Notes: generated by a model not told the origin, from the sequence alone. 64,000 bases of DNA from Pontibacillus chungwhensis BH030062 (GCF_000770675.1 NZ_AVBG01000001.1:310001-374000); one strand, 5' to 3'. Counted from the stretch's first letter, positions 41,781-51,359 are shown. Made by a program: numbers and translations.

Positions 41781-44700
41781 TCAGTGGAATGTAAAATGAC
41801 ATACTGATCCTTTAGGAGACGGCTGTATCTGTAATTTCGCTGGTATTTCCTGCTTTAATTGTGGCACGTGAGATATGATGCCTAGCATCCGATTCCCTTT
41901 TTGAAGATCTTTCAGGCACCCGATTGCTTGTTCTAAAGAAATCTCATCTAGAGTACCAAATCCTTCATCGATAAACAACGTATCCAACTGTACTCCACCT
42001 GCGTGAGCTTGAACCACATCAGCCATACCTAGAGCAAGGCTCAGCGCGGCTTTAAAGCCTTCTCCCCCAGATAAAGTCTTAACTGAACGCTTTTGCCCTG
42101 TGTAATGATCAAGCACTTCAAGGTCTAACCCACTCTGAGCTCCTCCTTTAGCTCGTTCCTTACTCCGCTCGAGCTGATAACGGTGCTCTGTCATCTGATC
42201 TAACCTAATATTAGCTTGAAGAATAATTTCATCCAGGAAGGCTGAAAGAACATAGCGTTCAAAAGATAACTTATATGCGTTATCTCCTCTAGCTAACTGA
42301 GCTAATTCCCCAACGTAATAGTACCTTTGCTCTTTCTCTTGTTTATCATGTAAAAGTTTTTGAAGTTTTTTATGAATTCTCAATTGTTCATTGATTTGTA
42401 GATGCAATACTTGCTGTCTCTCTGTAATCCCCTGAAGATTCCGCTCTAGAGTCTTTACAATATCATCATAGTAGGATAAATCGGGTACTTCTTCATTTTC
42501 TAATTGTTTTTTTAGAGCTTCATAACCTTCCATAACAGATTGATAGCTTGCGTAAAAATTCTCTACCTCTTTTTGTTTTTGGTCTACCATTTCAGAATCC
42601 ATTTTAGCATCACTGTAATCATCTGTTGACCTGAAGCCCTGCTCTTTTATGATTTTCCCAAAAGATTCTCTGGCAATTGCAACGTTGCGCCTTATTTCTT
42701 CTAAAAATTGCTTGTGACCTTCAACTTCTGTCTCTAACTTCTGTTTTTGTTCTTTTTCTTGTTGGTACGAATTAGCCAAGTCTTGCAATGCTTTTTGTTG
42801 CCTGGAATATTCGTTTTCCATTTTATTTAATTCCAGTTTAAAAGCTTTAACATCTGTAGTTATATCAGATACTTCCTCTTCTATTTGAGAAAGCTTTGTA
42901 GATACTTGCAGCCAAGCGTCGCGCTTTGATGAAGATTCTTTACGTGCATTTTCGAGCGAACTACTCAATTCACTTATCTGTTGGCTTACTTGCTCCATCT
43001 CATTACGAGCGACCTCAAATTGCTTAATTTTTTCCGACAGCGTTTCTTTTTCTTTCTTTAAATCTTCGTATTGACCTTGCCAATATTGCATCTGTTCATG
43101 GAGACTTTTCTCAGAAAGATGATCCTTTTGCAAATCATCCTTAAGCTCTTCAGCCAGTTGATCTGTTATTTGACGTTGGGTTTGGCCTTCAGATTTGATC
43201 TTAATATAATATTCCTGTTCTTCAGTAAGTCTCTTTTCACTTTCTTCTACTTGTCTACTTACTCGGTTAATTTCCTCATCAGAGATTGGATCTTTCTTTG
43301 TGTATGCTTTATCAGGATGGTCCATAGAGCCACAAACAGGGCATGCCTCTCCATCGTGCAGATGGTTGGCTAAAACAACAGCTTGATTCTGTTGCTTAGA
43401 CTGTTCTAGTTGTTTAAGCTTTGATTTTGTGCTTTCTACTTGTTCTTTAGCTCTTTCCAAACGGTTTTTAGCTTGATGGTAGGTTCGAATCATAGACTGA
43501 ATTTTTTCTTCTTCTTTTATCAAATGGTGTAATTTATCAATTCTTGCGCCGTATTCTTTTTGCTGACCTTCCAATTCATAGTATTGTTTTGTCAATCCTT
43601 GAGAATTATAGGTAGCTTTAGAAAGTGATTGCCATCTCTCATTCAATTGTTTTAATTGTTCTTCTAGCGCTTTAACAGAAGACTCCATTTCTTCCTTGGA
43701 CTTTCGTAAATATTCCTCTTCAGTTTGCAATGATTTAAAACGTTCAACTTTTTCATAATCCTTCTTCTTTTGCTGTATTTTCAATTTTAATGACTCTAAC
43801 TCTTCTTCTTTAGAAAGAGCTGCTTCATAGTTTTTCTTTGTTTGTTCAAATTTAATTTTCACTTCATTAAGAGCTTTTTCTTTTTGTTCAAGTTGCTCAT
43901 GCTGTTTCTTCTCTTCTTCTTCTCTTTGGCGAACCTGATCCTCATATGGTTTTACGTGATTTGCTTTTGTGGCAGCATGGACTTCCTCTTCAAGTTTTAT
44001 AATGGAAGGCTTCTGATTATCCAACTGACTAACTTCTTTCTCTTGCTTCTCTAATCTAAGGAACAATTGATTTAACTGTTTTTTCTCATAAAACGTTTCT
44101 TGGGCGCTTGCTAAATCTTTCCGCTCATTTTCAATTTTTTCTTTATTATCTTGAAGTTGTTGTTGGTCTCTTTCGATATCTTTTTGGAGCTTAGTCATTA
44201 CTTCAGCAGAAGTAGTAAGAGAATGACGTGTTTCTTCGTCCCAATCTAAACGATTGATTTCCTCAACTTCTTTATATTCAATTTCCTGAATAGCTTCTTT
44301 TAATTCTTTTGACTCCTCTTTCAAACGATCTGTCATCTGTTCATAAACGTATGTTTGAAAGATTTTTTGAAGAATTTCTTCTCTCTCTTTACTGTTTTCA
44401 GATATGAGACGCCTAAACTCCCCTTGTGGAATCATGATCATCTTCCTAAACTGCTCATAATCTAAATGAAGCATGCTTTCAATCGATTCATTTACTTCTT
44501 TGATCTTAGATGCTAATAGCTCATGTTCACCTTCTTTAATCCTATAAAGTTCAGCTTTAGGCGGCTGCTCTGTGAATCCCTCCCCTTTTTCTTTTCTTTT
44601 TAATTGGCGAGGGGTTCTCCTGACTTCATAAATGTGTTGTTTTAATTCAAACCTAAACTTCACTTCCGTTTGTTGATCTTCATCAGCAAAGTGGCTACGC

Positions 44701-44897
44701 AATGTGTCCTGGTCCCGATCACTCCCGCTCGCTCGACCATATAAGGCATACACCATGGCATCAAAAATACTCGTTTTACCTGCACCTGTAGGTCCTGTAA
44801 TTAAAAACACCGTCTCGTGTCCTAACTGTGTGAAATCTACGACTTGGCGTTTTGAATAGGGCCCAAAAGCTTCTATTACTAGCTGAATGGCACGCAT
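41781..44897 (-). CDS. sbcC: Exonuclease SbcC (Rad50-like ATPase)
   Basis: A 1038-residue SMC-like ATPase. Walker A is GPTGAGKTS near residue 35. Two long coiled coils flank a zinc hook, CPVCG near residue 515. The C-terminal signature is TLSGGEGFKAALSLALGMAD, followed by Walker B LFIDEGFGTLDE. With SbcD it forms a nuclease that opens hairpins and processes double-strand breaks. The ATG follows the sbcD stop by a single base and has an AAAGGA ribosome site. An in-frame start eleven codons earlier would overlap sbcD. Confidence 0.94.
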   Translation of the reverse strand: MRAIQLVIEAFGPYSKRQVVDFTQLGHETVFLITGPTGAGKTSIFDAMVYALYGRASGSDRDQDTLRSHFADEDQQTEVKFRFELKQHIYEVRRTPRQLKRKEKGEGFTEQPPKAELYRIKEGEHELLASKIKEVNESIESMLHLDYEQFRKMIMIPQGEFRRLISENSKEREEILQKIFQTYVYEQMTDRLKEESKELKEAIQEIEYKEVEEINRLDWDEETRHSLTTSAEVMTKLQKDIERDQQQLQDNKEKIENERKDLASAQETFYEKKQLNQLFLRLEKQEKEVSQLDNQKPSIIKLEEEVHAATKANHVKPYEDQVRQREEEEKKQHEQLEQKEKALNEVKIKFEQTKKNYEAALSKEEELESLKLKIQQKKKDYEKVERFKSLQTEEEYLRKSKEEMESSVKALEEQLKQLNERWQSLSKATYNSQGLTKQYYELEGQQKEYGARIDKLHHLIKEEEKIQSMIRTYHQAKNRLERAKEQVESTKSKLKQLEQSKQQNQAVVLANHLHDGEACPVCGSMDHPDKAYTKKDPISDEEINRVSRQVEESEKRLTEEQEYYIKIKSEGQTQRQITDQLAEELKDDLQKDHLSEKSLHEQMQYWQGQYEDLKKEKETLSEKIKQFEVARNEMEQVSQQISELSSSLENARKESSSKRDAWLQVSTKLSQIEEEVSDITTDVKAFKLELNKMENEYSRQQKALQDLANSYQQEKEQKQKLETEVEGHKQFLEEIRRNVAIARESFGKIIKEQGFRSTDDYSDAKMDSEMVDQKQKEVENFYASYQSVMEGYEALKKQLENEEVPDLSYYDDIVKTLERNLQGITERQQVLHLQINEQLRIHKKLQKLLHDKQEKEQRYYYVGELAQLARGDNAYKLSFERYVLSAFLDEIILQANIRLDQMTEHRYQLERSKERAKGGAQSGLDLEVLDHYTGQKRSVKTLSGGEGFKAALSLALGMADVVQAHAGGVQLDTLFIDEGFGTLDEISLEQAIGCLKDLQKGNRMLGIISHVPQLKQEIPAKLQIQPSPKGSVCHFTFH

Positions 44898-44898
44898 A

Positions 44899-46050
44899 TT
44901 ATTGGTTCCTTTCTTCTTCCTGAATTTCATTTATAACCGTAGAAATCGCATCTCTTCTGTCTTGGTCCATGTCAGTACCTTTCACTTCTTTATAGAACGA
45001 TTCAAAAAGCTCCATATGCGACATTTGTTTCCTTTCCTGCACATTGGATAACTGTTCTGTGTACGCCTTCCCAATTAATCCAACACGTTCCAGGCTTAAA
45101 ACATTAGGAAATTTCTTACGGAGTTTCCCCATAGGGTCAAGAATCTGTCCTTCGTCTAATAATTTAATATGAAGATAATCTTCCATACCTTCTTCATTAA
45201 CCTTGAGGAGATCATGTAAATATCCTTCTTTTACTCTCATATCTCTTTTTGGCTTTAATCGTTCTTGTCGTATAGAAGCCACACCGCTTCCATCTAATTC
45301 CACTATTGTCACACCTTTTTTGTGGTTGGCCTCTGAGAACGAATACTTCAGTAAAGAACCCGAGTAACGAATGGTTTCATTTTTAACCTTTTGGGGTTGG
45401 TGAAGGTGCCCAAGTGCTACGTAGGAGAAATCATTAAAAAGCTCTGCGTTTATATATGGCGCCCCTCCTAGCATAGACAACCGCTCCTCAGACTCTGACT
45501 CCATTCCACCAGCTAAGAACGCATGACCTACAAATACGTGACGGTCATCAGCAACTTGGTCTTCCTTTATACGCTTTACAATTGCTTCCATAGCTTGTTG
45601 GTGTGTATCTACAGATTCATCGTCAAGCTCTTTTCTTACTTCGCTCGGCTCTATATAAGGAATCAAATAGAAGCTTACCTGGCCGTATTCATCCGGAATA
45701 CGAACAGGTTTCCAAGCATCCTCAAGTCTCGCTTGTAAGTAAAATTGTTGGCGCTTAAAGAGCTGACTTCCAAAATTCAGTCTGTCTGGACTGTCATGAT
45801 TCCCTGATATAGCTAAAACAGGGATATTTAAGTCATAGATTAGTGTAATAAGAGTACGGTTCAGTAAATCTACAGCTTCCTTTGGAGGTACTGCCCGATC
45901 ATACAAATCTCCAGCAATAATAACCACATCCGGTTGTTCATCTTTCACTAACTCTATAAATTGATCAAGAATATATTCTTGGTCTTCTGTCATATGTAAT
46001 TGATGGACAAGCTTACCTAAATGCCAGTCCGCGGTATGAATAATTTTCAT
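44899..46050 (-). CDS. sbcD: Exonuclease SbcD (Mre11-like nuclease)
   Basis: A 383-residue metallophosphoesterase nuclease. Metal and active-site motifs are HTADWHLGK, IAGDLYDRA, AISGNHDSP, VGHAFLAGG and LGHLHQPQ, as in Mre11/SbcD. The C-terminal capping domain follows. It supplies the nuclease active site of the SbcCD complex. It is the first gene of the sbcD-sbcC operon. AAGGGAGG precedes the ATG. The longer in-frame start fifteen codons upstream has no ribosome site. Confidence 0.95.
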   Translation of the reverse strand: MKIIHTADWHLGKLVHQLHMTEDQEYILDQFIELVKDEQPDVVIIAGDLYDRAVPPKEAVDLLNRTLITLIYDLNIPVLAISGNHDSPDRLNFGSQLFKRQQFYLQARLEDAWKPVRIPDEYGQVSFYLIPYIEPSEVRKELDDESVDTHQQAMEAIVKRIKEDQVADDRHVFVGHAFLAGGMESESEERLSMLGGAPYINAELFNDFSYVALGHLHQPQKVKNETIRYSGSLLKYSFSEANHKKGVTIVELDGSGVASIRQERLKPKRDMRVKEGYLHDLLKVNEEGMEDYLHIKLLDEGQILDPMGKLRKKFPNVLSLERVGLIGKAYTEQLSNVQERKQMSHMELFESFYKEVKGTDMDQDRRDAISTVINEIQEEERNQ

Positions 46051-46121
46051 TATACTGCCTCCCTTATAAACATCGTACCAAATTCCACAATACAATGCAG
46101 ACTAACAAAATTATAAAAAGG

Positions 46122-46334
46122 CTATCTATGTGATGAAGTAGGTAACTTCGGGTGAGCAGCCAGTATATTTTCCTTTAAAAAACTACGCATTTGATGGCGC
46201 AAGTAACAATACCCGTTTACAGAATTTCGATTACATGACACCACCTTTATTTTCCGCTTTGTTAACGTGCCGTCTTTGGCCATGTAAACAATCTCAACAT
46301 TGTAACCTTGCTGTTTCCAGACTGGTTGTTCCAT
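46122..46334 (-). CDS. Small WYL-like protein with LexA-like box upstream
   Basis: A 70-residue protein. The core VEIVYMAKDGTLTKRKIKVVS, split by a turn, and NGYCYLRHQMRSFLKENIL resemble the small beta-barrel WYL fold, where residues around YCYLR form the ligand pocket. WYL domains often sit in DNA-damage-linked regulators. No DNA-binding domain is attached here. It is divergent from a yolD-like gene, with LexA-like boxes in the shared gap. GGAGGT precedes the ATG. Confidence 0.6.
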   Translation of the reverse strand: MEQPVWKQQGYNVEIVYMAKDGTLTKRKIKVVSCNRNSVNGYCYLRHQMRSFLKENILAAHPKLPTSSHR

Positions 46335-46363
46335 AAGTACCAACCTCCTGACCTAATTATATA

Positions 46364-46377
46364 CGAACGTAGGTTCT
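46364..46377. promoter_or_regulatory. LexA (DinR)-like box 1
   Basis: CGAACGTAGGTTCT matches 12 of 14 positions of the Bacillus SOS box (CGAACRNRYGTTYG). It lies in the spacer of a weak promoter (TAGATA-17-TATAAT, minus strand) for the WYL-like gene. Confidence 0.5.
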
Positions 46378-46384
46378 TTATCTA

Positions 46385-46413
46385 TTGTTTTACAAACACT
46401 TGTTCGTTATACT
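46385..46413 (+). promoter_or_regulatory. SigA-type promoter of the yolD-like gene
   Basis: TTGTTT, a 17-bp spacer and TATACT lie just before the yolD-like start. A LexA-like box fills the spacer. Confidence 0.6.
46393..46406. promoter_or_regulatory. LexA (DinR)-like box 2
   Basis: CAAACACTTGTTCG matches 12 of 14 positions of the SOS box, with a perfect GTTCG half. It sits between the -35 and -10 boxes of the yolD-like promoter. Confidence 0.5.
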
Positions 46414-46432
46414 CAATATAGAGGTGATATAT

Positions 46433-46756
46433 ATGCTGCGAGATCGAGGAACTATGAAGTGGACTTCACTTATGTTGCCAGAACACGTGGAAATGATGAA
46501 GAAAATGTGGGAAGAAGATGGAAAGCTACCGCCTCCATCGCTTGATGAGCAGGCATTAAGTGAGCTTAATGAGGCATGTTTAGAGGCACACGAAAACCAA
46601 GCTCTTGTAAGAATTACAGTGTATTCAAAGGGAGAATTAAAGCAGTTAGAAGGTAAAATAACTCACTTAATCCCTCAAGAACAATCGTTACGAATTTTAA
46701 CTGTCGCAGGAAATACTAAAGCAATAGCAATTGGTCACATATACATCATCGATTAA
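46433..46756 (+). CDS. YolD-like family protein
   Basis: A 107-residue protein. LRDRGTMKWTSLMLPEHVEMM and the C-terminal beta-rich GKITHLIPQEQSLRILTV match the YolD-like family. Members usually stand beside Y-family polymerase genes (uvrX, yqjW) and are SOS-linked. No polymerase is present here, but LexA-like boxes lie in the promoter region. GAGGTGAT precedes the ATG, and an earlier in-frame ATG has no ribosome site. Its function is not established. Confidence 0.8.
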   Translation: MLRDRGTMKWTSLMLPEHVEMMKKMWEEDGKLPPPSLDEQALSELNEACLEAHENQALVRITVYSKGELKQLEGKITHLIPQEQSLRILTVAGNTKAIAIGHIYIID

Positions 46757-46839
46757 TCTTCAAACCTCCGCATATGCCCATACCAACTCCTCCTTAGTTC
46801 CATATAGTAATACTATCTAGAATTAAAGGAGGCGCTCAC

Positions 46840-46926
46840 ATGAGCTATGGTTACGGAAATAACTTTGTATTAATTGTGGTCCTTTTTATTTTGCTTATCA
46901 TAGTTGGTGCAACATTCGTTTGTTAA
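46840..46926 (+). CDS. YjcZ/SscA-type small spore protein
   Basis: A 28-residue peptide starting MSYGYGNNFVLIVVLF, followed by a hydrophobic helix (ILLIIVGATFVC). This matches the YjcZ family of tiny spore-associated proteins, some needed for spore assembly or germination. AAAGGAGG lies just before the ATG. It is below the size cutoff of most gene finders. A bidirectional terminator follows about 90 bp later. Confidence 0.85.
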   Translation: MSYGYGNNFVLIVVLFILLIIVGATFVC

Positions 46927-47012
46927 TAAAAAACGCGCTAGAACTAAAGTGGATAGCCTCAACGCTTTAATAGTTATACCCAGTACAAAGTAGCTGTTTT
47001 GTTATTTCAAAA

Positions 47013-47040
47013 CAAAAAACCGCCATTTTGGCGGTTTTTT
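47013..47040 (+). terminator. Bidirectional terminator after the yjcZ-like gene
   Basis: A perfect 10-bp AAAAACCGCC stem with T-runs on both strands, convergent with yozE. Confidence 0.85.
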
Positions 47041-47073
47041 CATGAGTTTTATAGCTAAAATTCAAAACATTTC

Positions 47074-47295
47074 TTACATAACTTCTTCCATCTGATATTG
47101 CTCCCATAATTCATCGAAAATGCTTAAAGCAGATGAGAATGGTATATTCCATTCTAAATATCGGCTAATTTCATCGTAAGAGTATGACTGTTTCGGGAAA
47201 TTTGAGTCTTCAAACATCCAGTCTGCTAACCGACTTTTGTCATCTGGTACTAATTTACCGCGAAATGTCATCATAAAATGATAAAAAGATCGCAT
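47074..47295 (-). CDS. yozE: YozE family protein
   Basis: A 73-residue helical protein. SFYHFMMTFRG near the start, RLADWMFEDSNFPKQSYSYDEIS and SIFDELWEQY match the YozE SAM-like fold family, of unknown function. AAGGGGGA precedes the ATG. An in-frame start 22 codons upstream has no ribosome site. Confidence 0.88.
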   Translation of the reverse strand: MRSFYHFMMTFRGKLVPDDKSRLADWMFEDSNFPKQSYSYDEISRYLEWNIPFSSALSIFDELWEQYQMEEVM

Positions 47296-47362
47296 TTTTG
47301 TCCCCCTTGTTCTATATTGCTTTTTACTTTTGTAACATGTAGCCTGCAAAAAAGCAATCATA

Positions 47363-47395
47363 CTAAAAAAAGATACCCTATAACGGGTATCTTTT
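47363..47395 (-). terminator. Terminator after tatC
   Basis: A perfect 10-bp AAAGATACCC stem with a 6-nt loop and T-run on the minus strand. Confidence 0.85.
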
Positions 47396-47401
47396 CAAAC
47401 G

Positions 47402-48184
47402 TTATGAATCTGTTGAAATGTCTTCCATTTTTCTCGCTTGTTTACGGGCCACCACACTTGAAAGAATAATGGATACTTCATAAAGAATGATTAATGGAAT
47501 CGCCACTACAATCTGCAGAACAAAGTCTGGAGGGGAGATGATTGTTCCAATAATAATAAGTACGAAGTAAGCATATTTTCTAATCTTTCGAAGCAATCCG
47601 GGATCTACAATACCAAGGCTCGTTAAAAACATAACAATAATAGGAATTTCAAAGAAAACGGCAAATGGTAACGTAATTCTAAGCAGAAAGCTAAAATATT
47701 TATCAGCAGTAAACATCATCGTAAACATGTCTTCCCCTAAAGCAACCAAGAAATCGAATATCAGAGGTTGAATAAGGAAATACCCAAATGATAATCCCCC
47801 AATAAACAAGAGAAAAATAGCTGGTATATAGGAAAGTGAGAGTTTTTGTTCTTTAGGTGTAAGAGCAGGCTTAATAAATAACCACACCTGAAGACAAAGG
47901 ATTGGAAGAGTCCCTGCCACTGCAATAATACTTGCTAAAGTTATATATACCCACAGCACATCAAACGGGCCCAATACCGTTAATTTTGTAATCTCATTTC
48001 CTAACTCTTTCGAACGTTCTTGAAATCCTTGCATGAAGAATTGGAAAATTTCCTCAATAAAGATAAACCCGCCAACAAAAAAGAGAATAAAAACGCTTAT
48101 CGTTATGATTAATCGCTTCCGAAGTTCTCCTAAGTGCTCCGTTACATTCATTTCTTTATCTATAGTACTATGATCTTGTTCCAT
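47402..48184 (-). CDS. tatC: Twin-arginine translocase subunit TatC
   Basis: A 260-residue membrane protein with six helices. HLGELRKRLI at the N-terminus, GLSFGYFLIQPLIFDF, and SPPDFVLQIVVAIPLIILYE near the end are conserved TatC features. It binds the twin-arginine signal peptide and forms the translocon with TatA. The ATG at GGAGGT-6 nt was chosen. A start 13 codons further upstream has no ribosome site. Downstream member of a tatA-tatA-tatC operon. Confidence 0.94.
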   Translation of the reverse strand: MEQDHSTIDKEMNVTEHLGELRKRLIITISVFILFFVGGFIFIEEIFQFFMQGFQERSKELGNEITKLTVLGPFDVLWVYITLASIIAVAGTLPILCLQVWLFIKPALTPKEQKLSLSYIPAIFLLFIGGLSFGYFLIQPLIFDFLVALGEDMFTMMFTADKYFSFLLRITLPFAVFFEIPIIVMFLTSLGIVDPGLLRKIRKYAYFVLIIIGTIISPPDFVLQIVVAIPLIILYEVSIILSSVVARKQARKMEDISTDS

Positions 48185-48273
48185 TGTTGCACCTCCAGAT
48201 GGGAGCGACGTGTCCTTTTTCATGAAAGAAGATGCAAGAGCGTATGCCTCTTACATCTCCACATTTAATTTCT

Positions 48274-48480
48274 CTACGCATTTTTGTCTTGGTTTTGATT
48301 TTGATCAATCTTCTTGGAATCTTCAGAGTCCGTGCTAGTAAGATCCGAAGTAGCTTTCTTAAACTCTCGAAGTGAACTCCCTACTGCTTTACCTACTTCA
48401 GGAAGTTTAGAAGGTCCAAACACTACAAGAGCAATCACCAAAATAAGTATTAATCCGGGTACACCAATTTGTCCTAACAT
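48274..48480 (-). CDS. tatA: Twin-arginine translocase subunit TatA (second copy)
   Basis: A 68-residue TatA protein with one N-terminal helix ([20 protein letters not shown]), the FGP hinge, an amphipathic helix [19 protein letters not shown] and a charged tail. It builds the pore of the twin-arginine export system. Two TatA-type genes lie in tandem before tatC. Firmicute TatA can also act as TatB. Confidence 0.92.
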   Translation of the reverse strand: MLGQIGVPGLILILVIALVVFGPSKLPEVGKAVGSSLREFKKATSDLTSTDSEDSKKIDQNQNQDKNA

Positions 48481-48499
48481 AAATCACCACTCCATGCTC

Positions 48500-48730
48500 T
48501 TATTGTTGTTGAGTGTTAGGGGATGCTTGATCTTGGTTAGAAGAAGTCCCTTTTGATTCAATTACTGTATTGTCATCTTCTTCACTCGTTAATTCCCGGG
48601 CAGATTTCTTAAATTCCTTTAAGGTTTGACCAGTAGCTTTTCCAATTTCAGGCAACTTTTTTGGACCAAATATAATCAGTGTAATTGCAAGGATCAGAAT
48701 TAACCCTGGAATGCCAATTGTCGATAGCAT
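48500..48730 (-). CDS. tatA: Twin-arginine translocase subunit TatA (first copy)
   Basis: A 76-residue TatA paralogue with helix [20 protein letters not shown], the amphipathic [19 protein letters not shown] and a longer, Gln/Ser-rich acidic tail. It is about 19 bp upstream of the second tatA gene. The ATG was chosen although its ribosome site (GGTGAAG) is weak, because the earlier in-frame ATG would add an unrelated stretch. Confidence 0.9.
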   Translation of the reverse strand: MLSTIGIPGLILILAITLIIFGPKKLPEIGKATGQTLKEFKKSARELTSEEDDNTVIESKGTSSNQDQASPNTQQQ

Positions 48731-49119
48731 AACTTCACCGTCCCTTGTCCAAATGGCAGTTAATAGGCTGCACATTTTTTCTATTTGGATCTATTACCTT
48801 GAGTTTCTCACAAAAGCAGAGACTCTAAACAGACCCACTACAAAAATATTCAAATACCTAAGGGAAAAATATGTCTTTCGTCTTCGATTGTAAGCCTTTT
48901 TATTTGTTTTGTCTATGTTTCTTCATTAATTCTAAAAACTATATTAAAGAGTTATTTCATCTTTTTGTACATGCGTGCCTCTCTAATTATAGCGGAGCAT
49001 TAATTGCTATTTTAACGGAGGGCTTTCATACATTATTCTTATAGTTTCCAAAAACAAGCCTTCTAATGACAATCATTCCAAAAACTCATGCAGGAAAGCT
49101 GCATGAGTTTCGTTCAAAC
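48731..49119. other. 389-bp gap upstream of the tat operon
   Basis: No gene is seen. A possible minus-strand promoter (TTAAAA, 18-bp spacer, TATAAT near 48988-49017) would give a leader of about 250 nt for the tat operon. The dfrA terminator (49078-49110) lies at the right end. Confidence 0.45.
49078..49110 (-). terminator. Terminator after dfrA
   Basis: A perfect 12-bp AAACTCATGCAG stem with a short loop and T-run on the minus strand. Confidence 0.85.
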
Positions 49120-49611
49120 TTATTGTTTACGATCGTATTGGCAAAAGTAGTATTCATATGGGTTTTTTTCGTCCTGAACTCCGCGCTCTTTCTTCGTTAA
49201 AGTCCACTCATCTTCATTAAACTCTGGGAAATATGTATCCCCCTCAAAATCTTCTTCAATCCATGTGATATACATTCGATCCGCTTCATTGATCGTTTGT
49301 TCAAAGATATGACTGCCACCTATAATAAGGTATTCTGTATTAGGATCTTCTTTCTCCCATTCAAAGACAGGATCTAGACTGTGAATGACATCGCACCCAT
49401 CTTCTTGAAAGTTAGCATCACGTGTCAATACAACATTCTTGCGATTCGGAAGTGGTCCATTCATGGATTCAAATGTTTTCCTTCCCATTATAATCGTTTT
49501 CCCAGTTGAAACCGATTTGAAAAATTTCAAATCATTAGGGAGACGCCATGGTAAATCATTATCTTTTCCTATAAGACGATTCCGATCCATCGCCACTAAA
49601 AATGAAATCAT
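49120..49611 (-). CDS. dfrA: Dihydrofolate reductase
   Basis: A 163-residue enzyme of standard length. MISFLVAMDRNRLIGKDNDLPWRLP contains the catalytic acid loop, IIMGRKTFESMN the NADPH site, and YLIIGGSHIFEQ the Rossmann glycine pair. It reduces dihydrofolate made by the upstream thymidylate synthase. AAAGGAGG precedes the ATG and the genes are 25 bp apart, so thyA-dfrA is an operon. Confidence 0.95.
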   Translation of the reverse strand: MISFLVAMDRNRLIGKDNDLPWRLPNDLKFFKSVSTGKTIIMGRKTFESMNGPLPNRKNVVLTRDANFQEDGCDVIHSLDPVFEWEKEDPNTEYLIIGGSHIFEQTINEADRMYITWIEEDFEGDTYFPEFNEDEWTLTKKERGVQDEKNPYEYYFCQYDRKQ

Positions 49612-49636
49612 ATATTGTCATCCTCCTTTATCAAGT

Positions 49637-50599
49637 CTACACAGCAACTGGTGCTTTAATACGAGGGTGTGGGTCATATCCGTTTAGCTCAATATCATCG
49701 GTTTCTACTTCAAATACAGACTTTCCTTCCATGTTAATTGAAATGGATGGTAGGGGCTTCATTTCTCGAGCAAGCTGCGTTTTAACTTGTTCTACATGAT
49801 TCGTATAAATATGGGCATCTCCAAGTGTATGAATAAACTCGCCTACCTCTAGACCACATTCTTCTGCAATTAAATGGGTAAGTAGTGCATAACTTGCAAT
49901 GTTAAACGGAACCCCCAAGAATACATCCCCACTACGCTGGTATAACTGACAACTTAACTTCCCGTTAACCACGTAAAATTGGAATAGAACGTGACAAGGC
50001 GGTAATGCTGCTCTCTCTGGGGCAATATCTTCAGGATTCCAAGCTGACACAATTAAACGCCTTGAATCTGGCTTAGTCTTAATATCTTGAATAACTTGTT
50101 GAATCTGATCGATCCATTCTCCTTGAGAAGACTCCCAATTACGCCATTGCTTTCCATACACATTTCCTAAGTCTCCATAGGTATGAGCGAATGATTCATC
50201 TGCTAATATACGTTCTTTAAATTTATCCATCTGTTCCTTATATTGTTCATTAAACCCTTCATCCTGTTGACTACGAATGCCAAAGTTCGTCATGTCAGGA
50301 CCCTTATAGTCCGAACTTTCAATCCACCGCTTAAAAGGCCATTCGTTCCAAATATTGTTATTATGTTGCAAAAGGTAACGGATGTTGGTGTCCCCTTTTA
50401 GAAACCACAAGAGCTCGCTTTTAATAAGCCGGAACGGGACTTTTTTTGTGGTTAAGAGCGGAAAGCCTTCTGATAGATCAAATCTCATTTGATAGCCGAA
50501 CGTAGAAAGCGTGCCTGTACCAGTACGATCTCCCTTACGTTCTCCATGATCCATTATGTATCGACACATATCTAAATACGTTTTTTCACTTGTTTGCAC
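49637..50599 (-). CDS. thyA: Thymidylate synthase
   Basis: A 320-residue enzyme of the longer Firmicute type, with an insertion (about 85-140) absent from the 264-residue form. It has [16 protein letters not shown], the catalytic cysteine in [13 protein letters not shown], and [16 protein letters not shown]. It methylates dUMP using methylene-tetrahydrofolate. A GTG start was chosen five nt after AGGTGA. An alternative GTG three codons earlier overlaps the ribosome site. Confidence 0.94.
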   Translation of the reverse strand: MQTSEKTYLDMCRYIMDHGERKGDRTGTGTLSTFGYQMRFDLSEGFPLLTTKKVPFRLIKSELLWFLKGDTNIRYLLQHNNNIWNEWPFKRWIESSDYKGPDMTNFGIRSQQDEGFNEQYKEQMDKFKERILADESFAHTYGDLGNVYGKQWRNWESSQGEWIDQIQQVIQDIKTKPDSRRLIVSAWNPEDIAPERAALPPCHVLFQFYVVNGKLSCQLYQRSGDVFLGVPFNIASYALLTHLIAEECGLEVGEFIHTLGDAHIYTNHVEQVKTQLAREMKPLPSISINMEGKSVFEVETDDIELNGYDPHPRIKAPVAV

Positions 50600-50759
50600 A
50601 ATCGTCACCTCATTCTTATACTAACTGGTCCGAGACATTATATCATATCTCAGGTCCGAGTAAGATGTCTGATCTTATTAAAATAAAACAAACCCGAGAA
50701 TTATTCGACGTCTGCTTCGACCTTAAGCATACGAGCATTTTTAACAGCAATTACACTCG

Positions 50760-51350
50760 TTACATCCATTCCTCATAAAACTGATGAAGGTATGTTTCAA
50801 GAAAGTCATGTCTCTTTTGACCGATTTTAACCGCTGAGGGAGTGTTGAGAAGACCTTGAATTTTAAGCAGCTTATCATAAAAGTGACGTATCGTCGTCTC
50901 CTCAGAAGTTTCACTATGTAAAGCTTGACCTTTGGCTCCACCAAACGAGAAAGCACGTGCAATACCAATAGCTCCTATAGCATCTAACCGATCAGCGTCC
51001 TGGACCACTTTCCCTTCTATGCACTGAGGAATACGATGCCCTGATTTAAAAGAGACGGCTTCCATTGCCCTTAAAATCTGCTTCTGTTCTTTTTGGGGTA
51101 TATGACAAAATTCAAGCAAGTTGATAACTTCTTGCTTAGCTTCAGTAAGATTCTCTGTCAGTTTTGGATCTAGTGTGTCATGAAGCCAGCCTGCTGTTTC
51201 TGAAATAAAAGGATCGGCTCCTTCTAGAACGGCCAACCGCTTAGCCATTTTGGCTACTCTTTTCATATGATAAAAGTCATGTCCAGTAGCGTCATGCCTG
51301 AAGCGATTGTATATAAAGCTTGATATATTCTCCAACACTTCATCCTCCAT
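50760..51350 (-). CDS. ypgQ: HD-domain phosphohydrolase (YpgQ-like)
   Basis: A 196-residue HD-domain protein. Metal ligands are H24 in GHDFYHMKRVAKMA, the HD pair in GWLHDTLDPK and the late aspartate in VVQDADRLDAIGAIGIAR. This layout matches YpgQ/YedJ, for which nucleotide pyrophosphohydrolase activity has been reported. It follows the DUF72 gene by 9 bp with AGGAGG, so the two form an operon. Confidence 0.88.
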   Translation of the reverse strand: MEDEVLENISSFIYNRFRHDATGHDFYHMKRVAKMAKRLAVLEGADPFISETAGWLHDTLDPKLTENLTEAKQEVINLLEFCHIPQKEQKQILRAMEAVSFKSGHRIPQCIEGKVVQDADRLDAIGAIGIARAFSFGGAKGQALHSETSEETTIRHFYDKLLKIQGLLNTPSAVKIGQKRHDFLETYLHQFYEEWM

Positions 51351-51359
51351 AAAGTCCTC

